NCBI RefSeq assembly: GCF_036088315.1
Contig: NZ_CP107996.1
Span: 4,671,501 to 4,735,500, forward strand
Reading direction: 5' to 3'
Length of the DNA stretch: 64,000 nt
Origin: Streptomyces sp. NBC_00344
Lineage (GTDB): Bacteria > Actinomycetota > Actinomycetes > Streptomycetales > Streptomycetaceae
Part shown: positions 9,139 through 17,876 of the stretch, piece by piece
Layout: each line of letters opens with the position of its first letter
Position numbering within the stretch: the stretch's first letter is position 1
Made by a program: the position numbers and the translations under genes
Notes under the pieces: generated by a model
Told to the model about the DNA's origin: nothing
The model's input: only the letters and a program-made list of their open reading frames with translations
Database searches by the model: none

Positions 9139-11169
9139 TCAGCCGAGGAGCGTACGGATCACGCGGCGCACCTTCTTGCGGGCGACGGGAGGCAGCCGGC
9201 GCACCATGGGGCCGCCGAGTGTGCGCAGCCCGCCCCGGAGGGCGGAGCGGCGCCGCTGCCTGCGCATCGCACGGATGGTGCGCGGGTCGACGAGCGGGAC
9301 GGTGCCGTCGACCCGGAGCCGCCCGTCCTCAGCGACAACGGCGCCGCCGAGGAAAAGTTCCGGCCCCGTGGCGCCGTCGAGCCGGACGCCGAGCTGCCAG
9401 GGGCCGGCCTGTACGCCCGTCACCGCGGACGGCAGCACCAGATGGGCCCGGCCGTACACCGGCCGTACGGTCGCGGGCACGCAGTGCCCTTCTCCGCTGC
9501 CGGAGCTCAGCAGCAGCTCGGCGCCGCAGGTATCGGTGCCGTCCACGGCGAAGGCGCCGAGCCGTACTTCGGTGCTGCGTCCGGGCATCCGCAGCACCGG
9601 GTGGCCGCCGAGCGCATGCCCCAGTCTCTTGCCCCGGCGTGCCACATCCAGGGTGAGGTTGCCGTGCGGATGGGTGAAGTAGGGGATCACCGGCCGGGCC
9701 GGGGAGCCGAGCAGGGCCGGCCGGACGGCCGCGTCGGCCCGCTCGTCGCGGTCGGCGCCGAGCCGGACCCGGCGGACCAGGCCCAGTGCGCGCACCCGGA
9801 CCCATACGTCCCAGAAGCCAGGGGAGATCCGGGAGCGGTTCCCGACGCCCTCCGACGGCAGCTGACCGGTGCCGTGCAGCACGACTTCGCAGGTGCCGTC
9901 GCCGAGTTCCTCGACCACAGGCGTGAAGTGCGCGGGGCACAGCCACTCGACGGCGGTTTCCCGGTTGCGCAGCGAGATCTCGCACCTGAAGTCCCCGATC
10001 TCGTCGGTGACGTCCATGAGTTCGCCGTCGGGCAGCAGGCCGTCGGTGAAGCCGGGGTGGGCATGGAGCCGGCCGTTCCGGCGGATCAGCGTGAAGGGGG
10101 ACCTGTCATGCCCGATGGTCAGCCGGGCGCTGAGTGTGATGCCGAGCCTGCCGTCCGGCAGCCAGCCGACGTCCTCGAGCCGGGCGGCACCCTTCACGGT
10201 GGCGGCACGTCCGGCGAGTTCTGCCAGGCCCTGCCGGTCGTCGTCGCGCAGCAGAGCGGAGCGGAGCCGGGTGACGGCGCCGAGTCCGTCGTGCACCCCT
10301 TCCCCCATGAACCCGAGGGACAGGGGCCGGATCGCGTCGCACATCGCGTCGAGGAACCCGGGGTCGTATGTCAGGACGCCGGGCTCGCTGACGCGGCTCA
10401 GTATCTCGACGCGGTAGAAGCGCCTGAGCAGTTTGTCCCGGAAGGGTCCGGGCTCCGTGTTCGCCTGCACGACCTCCAGGACTTCGCCCAGGTTCCCGTA
10501 GTAGCCGTCCGGGACGATCGGGGCCGATCCCGCGTTGTTCCCGTCGTCGCGCTTCGAATAGAAGTAACAGGTGTACGAGCCCAGGACGGAGACGTTGGCC
10601 GCCGCGAAATAGGCCTGCATCATGTACAGCTGGTCCTCCAGCCGCCGTCTGCCCTCGGGGTAGGCGATACCGTTCTCCCGGAGGAAGTCCGTACGGAACA
10701 GTTTGTGCGGCGTGAGGCTGTCGTGGAGCGGTGCGGTTTGCAGGCTGCACTTCTCGCGGTCGGTGCGGAAGACGCCGTGCGGGACCCCCCTGAAATCACT
10801 GGCCACCTTGCCGATCACGATGTCCGAGCCGTTGCGCCGTCCCATGGCGTGGAGGCGCCGCAGGGCATCCGGGGCGAGGTGGTCGTCCTGATCGACGAAC
10901 TGCACGTACTCGCCCCGCGCCTCGGCCACACCGATGTTTCTCGGTTTGCCGGGCCAGCCGGAGTTGGGAATCGTCCGCAGCCGGAAATGGGGATGTTCCA
11001 CGGTCAGCTTTTCGAGTCGTGCCGGGGTGTCGTCCGTCGAACCGTCGTTGACGAAGAGGACTTCGAAATCCTCCGCGGGGAGCGTCTGATTCAACAGGGA
11101 GTCAATGCACGGGTCGATGTATTTGCCCGCGTTGTGGACCGGGATGACGACACTGACTTTGACCGGCAC
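9139..11169 (-). CDS. GT2 glycosyltransferase with long C-terminal extension
   Basis: The N-terminal ~250 residues form a GT-A domain: VSVVIPVHNAGKYI, FVNDGSTDDTPARL, and the acidic metal-binding region QFVDQDDHLAPDAL near residue 95, then RRLEDQLYMMQAYF. About 330 further residues carry repeated beta-rich segments. This layout resembles teichoic-acid glycosyltransferases of the TarS/TarP type, where extra domains mediate oligomer or polymer contact (inference from layout). The GTG at 11169 is chosen because a GGGA lies 8 nt upstream and the GT-A fold begins four residues later; an open upstream extension to 11493 is low-complexity and overlaps the divergent promoter region. Size 676 residues. 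Confidence 0.85.
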   Translation of the reverse strand: MPVKVSVVIPVHNAGKYIDPCIDSLLNQTLPAEDFEVLFVNDGSTDDTPARLEKLTVEHPHFRLRTIPNSGWPGKPRNIGVAEARGEYVQFVDQDDHLAPDALRRLHAMGRRNGSDIVIGKVASDFRGVPHGVFRTDREKCSLQTAPLHDSLTPHKLFRTDFLRENGIAYPEGRRRLEDQLYMMQAYFAAANVSVLGSYTCYFYSKRDDGNNAGSAPIVPDGYYGNLGEVLEVVQANTEPGPFRDKLLRRFYRVEILSRVSEPGVLTYDPGFLDAMCDAIRPLSLGFMGEGVHDGLGAVTRLRSALLRDDDRQGLAELAGRAATVKGAARLEDVGWLPDGRLGITLSARLTIGHDRSPFTLIRRNGRLHAHPGFTDGLLPDGELMDVTDEIGDFRCEISLRNRETAVEWLCPAHFTPVVEELGDGTCEVVLHGTGQLPSEGVGNRSRISPGFWDVWVRVRALGLVRRVRLGADRDERADAAVRPALLGSPARPVIPYFTHPHGNLTLDVARRGKRLGHALGGHPVLRMPGRSTEVRLGAFAVDGTDTCGAELLLSSGSGEGHCVPATVRPVYGRAHLVLPSAVTGVQAGPWQLGVRLDGATGPELFLGGAVVAEDGRLRVDGTVPLVDPRTIRAMRRQRRRSALRGGLRTLGGPMVRRLPPVARKKVRRVIRTLLG

Positions 11170-11492
11170 GGTATGAGTCCCATGTCTGGTAGGAGTTACC
11201 TGGATGACGGGTGCTCGCCGTTGACGGCTTCTGTCATGAGATCCCGCCCCGTCCGTCACTCTATCGGGTGCAAGACAGGCCCGGTATCCGGTCGTTCCTT
11301 GATAAGGAATGGCAAATTCCGCAACGGTTGTCGTGGTGTCGGCGGGACTGCCGCCTGCCGGTTCGAGGCCGGTCTGGGCATCGTTCCTGCTGGCAGGAGC
11401 GGGTTTCGGAGTGTTCGCTCGGTATCTGCGCCGGACGGCTCGGTTCACTCGTAGGGATGACTGGAAGGTAAATTCCGCATCGCAGGCAACCA
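11170..11492. promoter_or_regulatory. Divergent intergenic region with repeated AT-rich element
   Basis: 323 nt between two divergent GT2 genes. A 16-nt element occurs at 11311-11326 and again at 11467-11482 with 14 of 16 matches (core AAATTCCGCA). Just before the first copy is a perfect 6-bp palindrome with 3-nt centre (11295-11309, TTCCTT-GAT-AAGGAA). Its low GC content and symmetry suggest operators or promoters for both genes. No confident -35/-10 pair could be assigned. Confidence 0.4.
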
Positions 11493-12752
11493 ATGGTGAT
11501 CTTTGTGAGTCTTCCTATTGTGATGAGCACCAGTGAGCCTGATGTGACCGTGATCGTCGGCGCCTATGAGGCGATGCCCTACCTCGTCAAGTGTCTGGAG
11601 TCGGTGGAGGCGCAGACCCTCGGCGCCGACCGTATCGAGATCGTGGCCGTGGATGACGGTTCAACGGACGGCACGGGGGAGTACCTCGAAGAGTTCGCCG
11701 CCAGATCGGCGATCGCCACCCGGGTCGTGCGCCAGGAGAACTCGGGCGGCCCCAGCGGCCCGCGCAACGTCGGCCTCGCTCTGGCGCGCGGCCGCTACGT
11801 GTTCTTCCTCGACGCCGACGACTACTTCGGCGAAGAGGCGCTGGAGCGCATGGTCGCCATGGGAGACCGGGCCGGCACGGACGTGGTGCTCGGGAAGGTC
11901 GTGGGGGTCAATCGCGGTGCGCCCAAGTCCATGTGGAAGCAGACCGTCGAGCGGGCTGACCTCTTCACCTCCCAGATCAAGTTCACGCTGAGCGCGCAGA
12001 AGCTGTTCCGGCGCGAGCTCCTCGTCAGGCTGGGCATGGAGTTCGACGAGGGACTGAGGACCGGTGAGGACGCGCTGTTCACCATGGAGGCCTACCTCCG
12101 GGGGAACGGGGTCTCGATCGTCGCCGACTACACCTGCTACTACCTGGTGGGGCGTGATGACGGCAAACACGTGACCAAGAGCGGCAGTTATGTGCTGCGG
12201 TTCGACTCGGCGCGGGCCCTCATGGGACTGATCGCGGAACACGTGGAACCGGGCAAGCGGCGCGACCAGTTGATGATGCGGCCCTTTCTGGTCACCCTGC
12301 TGCCCCAGTTCGGTCCCGGCTTCCTGAAGCAGTCAGCGGCGGTCAAGAAGAGACGCATGGAGCTCGCGGCGCCACTGATGGCCGCGCACTGGAACCCCGG
12401 AGTGGCGGACCGGCTCAAGCCCGCCGAGCGGCTGCGGCTGCACTGCATCGCCATGGGACGGGTCGATCTGCTCACCGAGGTCCTGGCCTTCCTCAAGGCG
12501 GGCAGGGAACCGGAGCGGGTGGGCATGGGCCTCCTGGGCGGCACCCACCATCTCGCCTACCCGTTCTTCAGGGACCGGGAAGCGGGCATCCCCGACCACG
12601 TCTACGCGGTGCGCGGCGAGGTGTCCCTCAGGCACCGGCTGCCCCCGGGGGTGCGCCGCAGGCTGCGCAAACTGCGCGACAGCGCGGTCAGGTGGACCGC
12701 CCGCCGCCCTGTCCAGCGCGTGGAATGCCCGCGCGCCGGGGAGCCCGGCTGA
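11493..12752 (+). CDS. GT2 glycosyltransferase
   Basis: A GT-A glycosyltransferase of about 410-419 residues: VTVIVGAYEAMPYLVKCLESV, AVDDGSTDGTGEYL near residue 55, the metal-binding FLDADDYFGEEAL near 110, and EDALFTMEAYL near 195. These blocks match those of the divergent GT2 next door, so the pair probably act on the same polymer. The C-terminal ~170 residues are basic (many Arg). The start is uncertain: the ATG at 11493 has CAGG 6 nt upstream, while an ATG at 11523 gives a more compact N-terminus but no clear ribosome site. It ends 15 nt before proB. Confidence 0.83.
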   Translation: MVIFVSLPIVMSTSEPDVTVIVGAYEAMPYLVKCLESVEAQTLGADRIEIVAVDDGSTDGTGEYLEEFAARSAIATRVVRQENSGGPSGPRNVGLALARGRYVFFLDADDYFGEEALERMVAMGDRAGTDVVLGKVVGVNRGAPKSMWKQTVERADLFTSQIKFTLSAQKLFRRELLVRLGMEFDEGLRTGEDALFTMEAYLRGNGVSIVADYTCYYLVGRDDGKHVTKSGSYVLRFDSARALMGLIAEHVEPGKRRDQLMMRPFLVTLLPQFGPGFLKQSAAVKKRRMELAAPLMAAHWNPGVADRLKPAERLRLHCIAMGRVDLLTEVLAFLKAGREPERVGMGLLGGTHHLAYPFFRDREAGIPDHVYAVRGEVSLRHRLPPGVRRRLRKLRDSAVRWTARRPVQRVECPRAGEPG

Positions 12753-12754
12753 CA

Positions 12755-12760
12755 TAGATT
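12755..12760 (+). promoter_or_regulatory. Candidate -10 box (TAGATT) of proB, leaderless arrangement
   Basis: TAGATT lies 7 nt before the proB GTG, and no purine-rich ribosome site is present. This spacing puts the transcription start at or next to the start codon, a common actinobacterial leaderless layout. No -35 was recognised. Confidence 0.5.
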
Positions 12761-12767
12761 CGCCCGT

Positions 12768-13895
12768 GTGACAGTGGCAAGACAGCTCGTGGCGGAAGCC
12801 CGCAGAATCGTCGTGAAGGTCGGTTCGTCCTCCCTCACCACCGCGGGCGGAGGCCTGGACGCGGACCGGGTGGACGCCCTCGTCGACGTACTGGCCAAGG
12901 CCAGGAGCGGTGGCGAGAAGGAGATAGTGCTGGTCTCCAGCGGAGCCATCGCCGCCGGGCTCGCCCCACTGGGGCTGGCCCGCCGGCCCAAGGACCTGGC
13001 CAGGCAGCAGGCTGCTGCCAGCGTCGGCCAGGGACTGCTCGTCGCCAGGTACACCGCGTCGTTCGCACGCTACGGCGTACGCGTCGGCCAGGTGCTGCTG
13101 ACCACCGACGACACCAGCCGCCGGGCCCACTACCGCAACGCCTACCGGACCCTGGACCAGCTGCTCGCCATGGGCGCCCTGCCGGTGGTCAACGAGAACG
13201 ACACCGTCGCCACCGACGAGATCCGCTTCGGCGACAACGACCGGCTGGCAGCCCTTGTCGCCCACCTGGTCAGGGCCGATCTCCTCGTCCTGCTCTCGGA
13301 CGTCGACGGCCTCTACGACGGAGACCCGGCCAAGCCCGGCTCCACCAGGGTCGCGGAGGTCACGGGCCCCGGAGACATCGCACATGTCTCGATCGGCTCC
13401 GCGGGCAAGGCGGGTGTCGGCACCGGCGGCATGGTCACCAAAGTCGAAGCGGCCCGGATCGCGGCGGCGGCCTCCGTCCCCGTCGTGCTGACCTCTGCCT
13501 CCCGTGCGGCCGACGCCCTCGCGGGCCGGGACACCGGAACCTACTTCCACCGCACGGGCCGCCGATCCGCCGACCGGCTGCTCTGGCTCCAGCACGCGTC
13601 CACCCCCCGGGGCTCACTCACCCTCGACGACGGGGCGGTACGGGCCGTCGTCGAGCGGAAGTCCTCGCTGCTGCCCGCCGGTATCGCCGCGGTCGAGGGC
13701 GAGTTCAGCGCCGGCGACCCGGTGGAGCTGCTGGACACCACCGGCCGCACCATCGCCCGCGGTCTGGTGAACTTCGACGCCAAGGAGCTTCCCCAGCTGC
13801 TCGGCAGGTCCACCCGCGATCTGGCCAGGGAGCTGGGTCCCGCGTACGAGCGAGAGGTCGTACACAGGGACGATCTGGTGGTCATGAACCCGTGA
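12768..13895 (+). CDS. proB: Glutamate 5-kinase
   Basis: Phosphorylates L-glutamate to gamma-glutamyl phosphate, the first step of proline synthesis. The amino-acid kinase domain shows IVVKVGSSSLT at the N-terminus, SSGAIAAGL near residue 60, NENDTV near 143 and GTGGMVTKVEAA near 220. The C-terminal ~100 residues match a PUA domain (GSLTLDDGAVRAV, FDAKEL). Length 375 residues, normal for ProB with PUA. The GTG at 12768 lacks a Shine-Dalgarno and has a -10-like box 7 nt upstream. proA lies 0.8 kb downstream with one small gene between. Confidence 0.95.
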   Translation: MTVARQLVAEARRIVVKVGSSSLTTAGGGLDADRVDALVDVLAKARSGGEKEIVLVSSGAIAAGLAPLGLARRPKDLARQQAAASVGQGLLVARYTASFARYGVRVGQVLLTTDDTSRRAHYRNAYRTLDQLLAMGALPVVNENDTVATDEIRFGDNDRLAALVAHLVRADLLVLLSDVDGLYDGDPAKPGSTRVAEVTGPGDIAHVSIGSAGKAGVGTGGMVTKVEAARIAAAASVPVVLTSASRAADALAGRDTGTYFHRTGRRSADRLLWLQHASTPRGSLTLDDGAVRAVVERKSSLLPAGIAAVEGEFSAGDPVELLDTTGRTIARGLVNFDAKELPQLLGRSTRDLARELGPAYEREVVHRDDLVVMNP

Positions 13896-14045
13896 CCGGC
13901 CGCCCCGGACCATTGAACCGGCCGAAAGTCCGCTTTCACGGAGAGACCTTCCGCAAAACCCCCACGCTCCGGGCGCCGGGCTGGTCAACTTTGTCCCAGG
14001 GGAAATGCAGGGGGCAGACACAGCAACGCACACAGGAGGCCGCCG

Positions 14046-14528
14046 GTGAGACGAGCGCGTCCGGGGGCGCTGCCCCGCGGAACCGGGGAGCGGACCCTGA
14101 CGAGTGTCGGCGCGGGGTCCGGCTTCGAGGACGGCCGGCAGACTGTCGCCGAACAGCGGAACGACGGGCGCGGTGAGGAAAGCGGCCTGTCGAAGCTCTG
14201 GCACATCACGCTGAGCGTCTCGGGTCCCGCCGCCCCGCTCAAAGAGGTCAGACGAGGCCTCGAACAGCTCGCGCACGACCATCCCTTCCTGCTGACCAGC
14301 CGCTACGCCAACGACCATGCGGAGATCCGCTACTGGGAGGAGGCGAGGGACCTGCACGACGCGGCCGCGGTTGCCCTGCGGCTTTGGGGCGAGCACCGGT
14401 CGACCTCCAGGCTGCCGCCCTGGGAGATCGTCGGTCTCGAGGTCATCGACCGCGAGACCTATCACTTACGGATCGCCGAGGGATTCGGCCCGCTGCCCGC
14501 GGCGCCGGTCGGAGTCCATCCCTTCTGA
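14046..14528 (+). CDS. Conserved hypothetical protein between proB and proA, with a TTA codon
   Basis: No domain recognised in this 160-residue protein. The first ~55 residues are low-complexity and Arg/Gly-rich. From about residue 55 it becomes an ordered alpha/beta sequence ([39 protein letters not shown]) that looks like a small compact domain. The GTG at 14046 has a full AGGAGG 6 nt upstream, which fixes the start. A rare TTA leucine codon sits at 14466-14468 (codon 141), so translation may depend on the bldA tRNA. Being between proB and proA does not by itself indicate a role in proline synthesis. Confidence 0.7.
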   Translation: MRRARPGALPRGTGERTLTSVGAGSGFEDGRQTVAEQRNDGRGEESGLSKLWHITLSVSGPAAPLKEVRRGLEQLAHDHPFLLTSRYANDHAEIRYWEEARDLHDAAAVALRLWGEHRSTSRLPPWEIVGLEVIDRETYHLRIAEGFGPLPAAPVGVHPF

Positions 14529-14650
14529 CGCGGCTCGTCTGCCGCTCCCCGCGGCCGGCCCCCGCCGCGCAGTACGCTCCACGGGGTCCGGCAGGCGGCC
14601 GGGGTGTCTCGGTGTGTGGGATACCGGGCGGACGGCCGTGGGCGGGCCAC

Positions 14651-14656
14651 TACCCT
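14651..14656 (+). promoter_or_regulatory. Candidate -10 box (TACCCT) of proA, leaderless arrangement
   Basis: TACCCT lies exactly 6 nt before the proA ATG and there is no ribosome site. The same box and spacing recur before the gene at 16741. Confidence 0.5.
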
Positions 14657-14662
14657 GCGGAC

Positions 14663-15946
14663 ATGACCTCGCTCTCGCCGCTCTCCGACCAGTCCCCGGT
14701 GATCCAGGCCGCCTACCGGTCCCGCGCCGCGGCCGCCGACCTGGCACCACTGCCCCGCTCCGTCAAGGACGACGCCCTGCTGGCCATCGCCGACGCGCTC
14801 GAGGTCCGCACCGGTGAGATCGTCGAGGCCAACGCCCTGGATGTGGAGAAGGCCCGTGCGGCAGGCGTGAGCGAGACCGTCATCGACCGGCTCACCCTCA
14901 CCCCCGAGCGGATCCGCGCCATCGCCAAGGACGTGCGGGACGTCGCCGCGCTGCCCGACCCGGTCGGCGAGGTGGTCAGGGGCTCGACGCTTCCCAACGG
15001 GATCGATCTGCGCCAGGTCAGGGTGCCGCTGGGCGTCGTGGGGATCATCTACGAGGCCAGGCCCAATGTGACGGTGGACGCCGCCGCACTGTGCCTGAAG
15101 TCCGGCAACAGCGTGCTGCTGCGCGGCTCCGCCTCGGCGTACGCCTCCAACACCGCGCTGGTCCGGGTTCTGCGTGACGCGGTCGGCGGTTCGGGACTGC
15201 CGGCCGACGCCGTGCAGCTCGTCCCGGGGGAGTCCCGCGACTCCGTGCAGGAGCTGATGCGCGCCCGCGGCATGGTCGACGTACTGATCCCGCGCGGCGG
15301 CGCCTCCCTGATCCGCACGGTCGTCGAAGGGTCCTCCGTCCCGGTCATCGAGACGGGCACCGGCAACTGCCATGTGTATGTGGACGCGGAGGCCGACATC
15401 GGCATGGCGGTCGACATCCTGATCAACTCCAAGGCGCAGCGGCCGTCGGTCTGCAACGCGGCCGAGACACTGCTGGTCCACCAGGACATCGCGGACGCCT
15501 TCCTGCCGCGGGCGCTCGACGCGCTGGCCGAGGCGGGGGTGACCGTGCACGGCGACGAGCGGGTGCTCGGTTACGCCGAGGCGTCGAAGGCGACCGTTGT
15601 CGAGGCCACCGCGGAGGACTGGGAGACCGAGTACCTCTCGTACGACATCGCGGCCGCCGTCGTGGACTCGCTCGACGCGGCCGTCCGGCACATCAGGCTC
15701 TGGACCTCCGGGCACACCGAGGCGATCGTCACCACATCGCAGGCCGCGGCCCGGCGGTTCACCCAGCTGGTGGATTCCACGACGGTCACTGTCAACGCGT
15801 CCACCCGGTTCACCGACGGAGGCCAGTTCGGTTTCGGCGCGGAGATCGGGATCTCCACCCAGAAACTGCATGCCCGCGGCCCGATGGGGCTGCCCGAGCT
15901 GACCTCGACCAAGTACATCGTGACAGGGGACGGTCACACCCGGTGA
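14663..15946 (+). CDS. proA: Gamma-glutamyl phosphate reductase
   Basis: Reduces gamma-glutamyl phosphate to glutamate-5-semialdehyde with NADPH in proline synthesis. The aldehyde-dehydrogenase-type protein shows [21 protein letters not shown] near residue 115-135, [20 protein letters not shown], the active-site Cys region [12 protein letters not shown] near 235, and [15 protein letters not shown] near 265. Length 427 residues, as expected. The ATG at 14663 is chosen over an open upstream extension because homologues start with this Leu/Ser-rich N-terminus and a -10-like box lies 6 nt upstream. Confidence 0.95.
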   Translation: MTSLSPLSDQSPVIQAAYRSRAAAADLAPLPRSVKDDALLAIADALEVRTGEIVEANALDVEKARAAGVSETVIDRLTLTPERIRAIAKDVRDVAALPDPVGEVVRGSTLPNGIDLRQVRVPLGVVGIIYEARPNVTVDAAALCLKSGNSVLLRGSASAYASNTALVRVLRDAVGGSGLPADAVQLVPGESRDSVQELMRARGMVDVLIPRGGASLIRTVVEGSSVPVIETGTGNCHVYVDAEADIGMAVDILINSKAQRPSVCNAAETLLVHQDIADAFLPRALDALAEAGVTVHGDERVLGYAEASKATVVEATAEDWETEYLSYDIAAAVVDSLDAAVRHIRLWTSGHTEAIVTTSQAAARRFTQLVDSTTVTVNASTRFTDGGQFGFGAEIGISTQKLHARGPMGLPELTSTKYIVTGDGHTR

Positions 15947-15999
15947 TGTGGCGATCGGTCGACTTCGCACTCTCCCTGCCCAAAACGACCTACCGGGTC

Positions 16000-16005
16000 T
16001 AGTCT
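16000..16005 (+). promoter_or_regulatory. Candidate -10 box (TAGTCT), leaderless arrangement
   Basis: TAGTCT lies 6 nt before the GTG at 16012, with no ribosome site in between. Confidence 0.45.
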
Positions 16006-16011
16006 GGTCAC

Positions 16012-16638
16012 GTGCCGGACGACGTGGGGGGCAGGCCGTTCCAGAACGGCCGGGAGCCTGACGACGACCGCGGAGGAGCGGACGAGGACTTCGCCTCCGT
16101 GGTGTTCGGCGAGGACTTCGTCCGGGCCGCCACGATCCATGAACCGACCGCGGTGGAGCGGTTGCTGGCCGCCGCGGAGGCCCGGGCCGAGGCCGAGGCC
16201 GCGAAAGCCAGGGCGGGCGGTCTCATCGGTGAGGACGACCCCTACGACGACTTCCTTCGTGAAGCGGCCGGACGGGACGGCTCGGGCGGCGACTACGGCC
16301 GTGCGTACGGCCGGGGGGACCTCGGTGTCTACGACGGTCCTGAGGACGGCGAGAGCGGCCCCTACGGGCTCCACGGCGGTGTTCTGCGCCCCTACCGCGG
16401 CAGGGCGCGCTGGCACCGGCCGGTGGCCTGGCTGCTGGCTCTGGCGATGGGCATCGGCATGGTCGCGCTGGCGTTCGCCGCGGTCTACCGCGGCGCTTCA
16501 TCGAGCCGGCAGGACCAGGTGCCGCCGCCGGTGACGAGCGGAGTGGGGGGCGTGCCCCGCGGTGTGGGCGGCACCCCGCCCCCGGCATCCGCGCGGCGTT
16601 CGGCGCCACCCGTGTCGGCGATTCCGCGCAGAGGCTGA
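16012..16638 (+). CDS. Single-pass membrane protein with acidic N-terminal region (paralogue of next gene)
   Basis: The 208-residue protein has an acidic cytoplasmic N-terminal region with a short block, ASVVFGEDFVRAATIHE, near residues 28-44, and a charged Ala/Glu helix (about 50-65). One transmembrane segment follows at about 143-165 (VAWLLALAMGIGMVALAFAAV), then a short Pro/Ser/Arg-rich tail. The N-terminal block recurs in the next protein (RSVVFDESFIRAARLQE), so both derive from one family. Function unknown. This pair is typical of Streptomyces genomes near nadD. Confidence 0.75.
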   Translation: MPDDVGGRPFQNGREPDDDRGGADEDFASVVFGEDFVRAATIHEPTAVERLLAAAEARAEAEAAKARAGGLIGEDDPYDDFLREAAGRDGSGGDYGRAYGRGDLGVYDGPEDGESGPYGLHGGVLRPYRGRARWHRPVAWLLALAMGIGMVALAFAAVYRGASSSRQDQVPPPVTSGVGGVPRGVGGTPPPASARRSAPPVSAIPRRG

Positions 16639-16728
16639 CCGGATACGCCGGGCGGCGCACCGCCCGATGTGGTGAAGCCCCGTCAGAACTTGCCCCGCAC
16701 CGGGAGTTTACGCCGCCCTCCGGCGACC

Positions 16729-16734
16729 TACCCT
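16729..16734 (+). promoter_or_regulatory. Candidate -10 box (TACCCT), leaderless arrangement
   Basis: TACCCT lies 6 nt before the ATG at 16741 without any Shine-Dalgarno. It matches the proA arrangement in box and spacing. Confidence 0.5.
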
Positions 16735-16740
16735 CAAAGT

Positions 16741-17829
16741 ATGGCGGGGCGCGAGGAGCCACCCGAGGACCTGCCCAGCGGTGGCGAGGACGAGTACCGG
16801 TCCGTCGTCTTCGACGAATCGTTCATCCGTGCTGCCCGGCTGCAGGAGTTCTCCGCGCAGGAACGCATGGGCGATCACGCGCTCGCCGTTCGCAGCCGCT
16901 CCGCCCTGCCGTTCCGGGGCGGGAAGGGGGCGCTCGTGCTGTTCGCGCTGATCCTGCTGGCCTTCGGCACGGCGGTCTTTCTCGGGGTGCGTCATCCCTA
17001 CGACACACCGGGCGGCGGCAGCTCGGAGCCGCTGTGGGAGTCGGTCGTGCCACTCGCCCCGCAGGGGGCCGTGCCGGGGGCCACGGCGGCCGAGCTCTTC
17101 GCGAACAGCCCGGCGGCACACTTCCGCGTCGGAGCCGAAGGAGTGAATCTGCCGGCGGTCGGCAGGACCGCGCACTTCGCGGACAGCCAGGTGGTGACGG
17201 CGCTGACCACGGCCACGGACTACATCGTGGCGTCCTCGCTCGACCCCCTGGTACTGATGGGCACCACGGTGCGGCCGGTGCGCGCGCTGCTCGACCCCGA
17301 CCAGTACCGGCAGTTCGACCGGAGCGTCGCTTCGCCCTCCAGGGACGGACGGCACGCGGTGACCGGCTGGCTGGTGCGTTTCGACCCCGCCCAGGTGGCG
17401 CTGGCCGATCCCCGGGTCCGGGTCTCCGGCACCCTGCGGTACGAGGAGATCTCTCCCGGCATCCTGGAGGTGACCGCGGACCACACCTTCGTGTATGCGC
17501 TCCGTCCGGCCTCCGCGGGACCCGCGAAGGCGGACGGGGCCTCGCTGTTCTCCGTACGCCGCGAGCTGCATTTCCACTTCGACGCGGAGGATCTGCGGCT
17601 GCGCCAGGCACAGCTGGTGATCAGCTATGTGCAGGCCGGCCCGCAGGACTGCGCGGCCGACACGGCCGGCCGGCTCCAGCCGATGCTCGCAGGTGAGCGT
17701 GCGCACGGGCGGCAGGCCGGCCGGGGCCCGGTGGGCACCGATCCGTACGCCACCGGGGGGACCGCCACGGCGCTGTGCGGGACACTCGCCGCCGGCTCGC
17801 AGCCGGATCTCTCCGGGGACGGCCCCTAG
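16741..17829 (+). CDS. Single-pass membrane protein with extracytoplasmic domain
   Basis: The 362-residue protein has a cytoplasmic N-terminus sharing the SVVF-x-E/D-x-F-I/V-R-A-A block with the preceding gene, then one transmembrane segment near residues 62-83 (LVLFALILLAFGTAVFLG). About 270 extracytoplasmic residues follow with ordered beta-strand-like stretches (VVTALTTATDYIVASSLDP, LEVTADHTFVYALRP) and two Cys near the C-terminus (QDCAADTAG and ALCGTLAAG) that could form a disulfide. The ATG at 16741 is used because the family block follows and a -10 box lies 6 nt upstream. Function unknown. Confidence 0.75.
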   Translation: MAGREEPPEDLPSGGEDEYRSVVFDESFIRAARLQEFSAQERMGDHALAVRSRSALPFRGGKGALVLFALILLAFGTAVFLGVRHPYDTPGGGSSEPLWESVVPLAPQGAVPGATAAELFANSPAAHFRVGAEGVNLPAVGRTAHFADSQVVTALTTATDYIVASSLDPLVLMGTTVRPVRALLDPDQYRQFDRSVASPSRDGRHAVTGWLVRFDPAQVALADPRVRVSGTLRYEEISPGILEVTADHTFVYALRPASAGPAKADGASLFSVRRELHFHFDAEDLRLRQAQLVISYVQAGPQDCAADTAGRLQPMLAGERAHGRQAGRGPVGTDPYATGGTATALCGTLAAGSQPDLSGDGP

Positions 17830-17833
17830 ACGG

Positions 17834-17874
17834 GGTGGGAGAAGCAGCGGGGCGGCCGCGGCTTCTCCCCCACG
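17834..17874. terminator. Imperfect hairpin between convergent genes
   Basis: GTGGGAGAAGC near 17835-17845 can pair with GCTTCTCCCCCAC at 17861-17873 if two C bulge out. It lies in the 47-nt gap between the convergent genes at 16741 and 17877. Confidence 0.4.
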
Positions 17875-17876
17875 GC

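Noticed and set aside
8323..11454. 1043-codon open frame on the plus strand
   Set aside because: Antisense to rmlC and the GT2 gene, both of which have clear family motifs.
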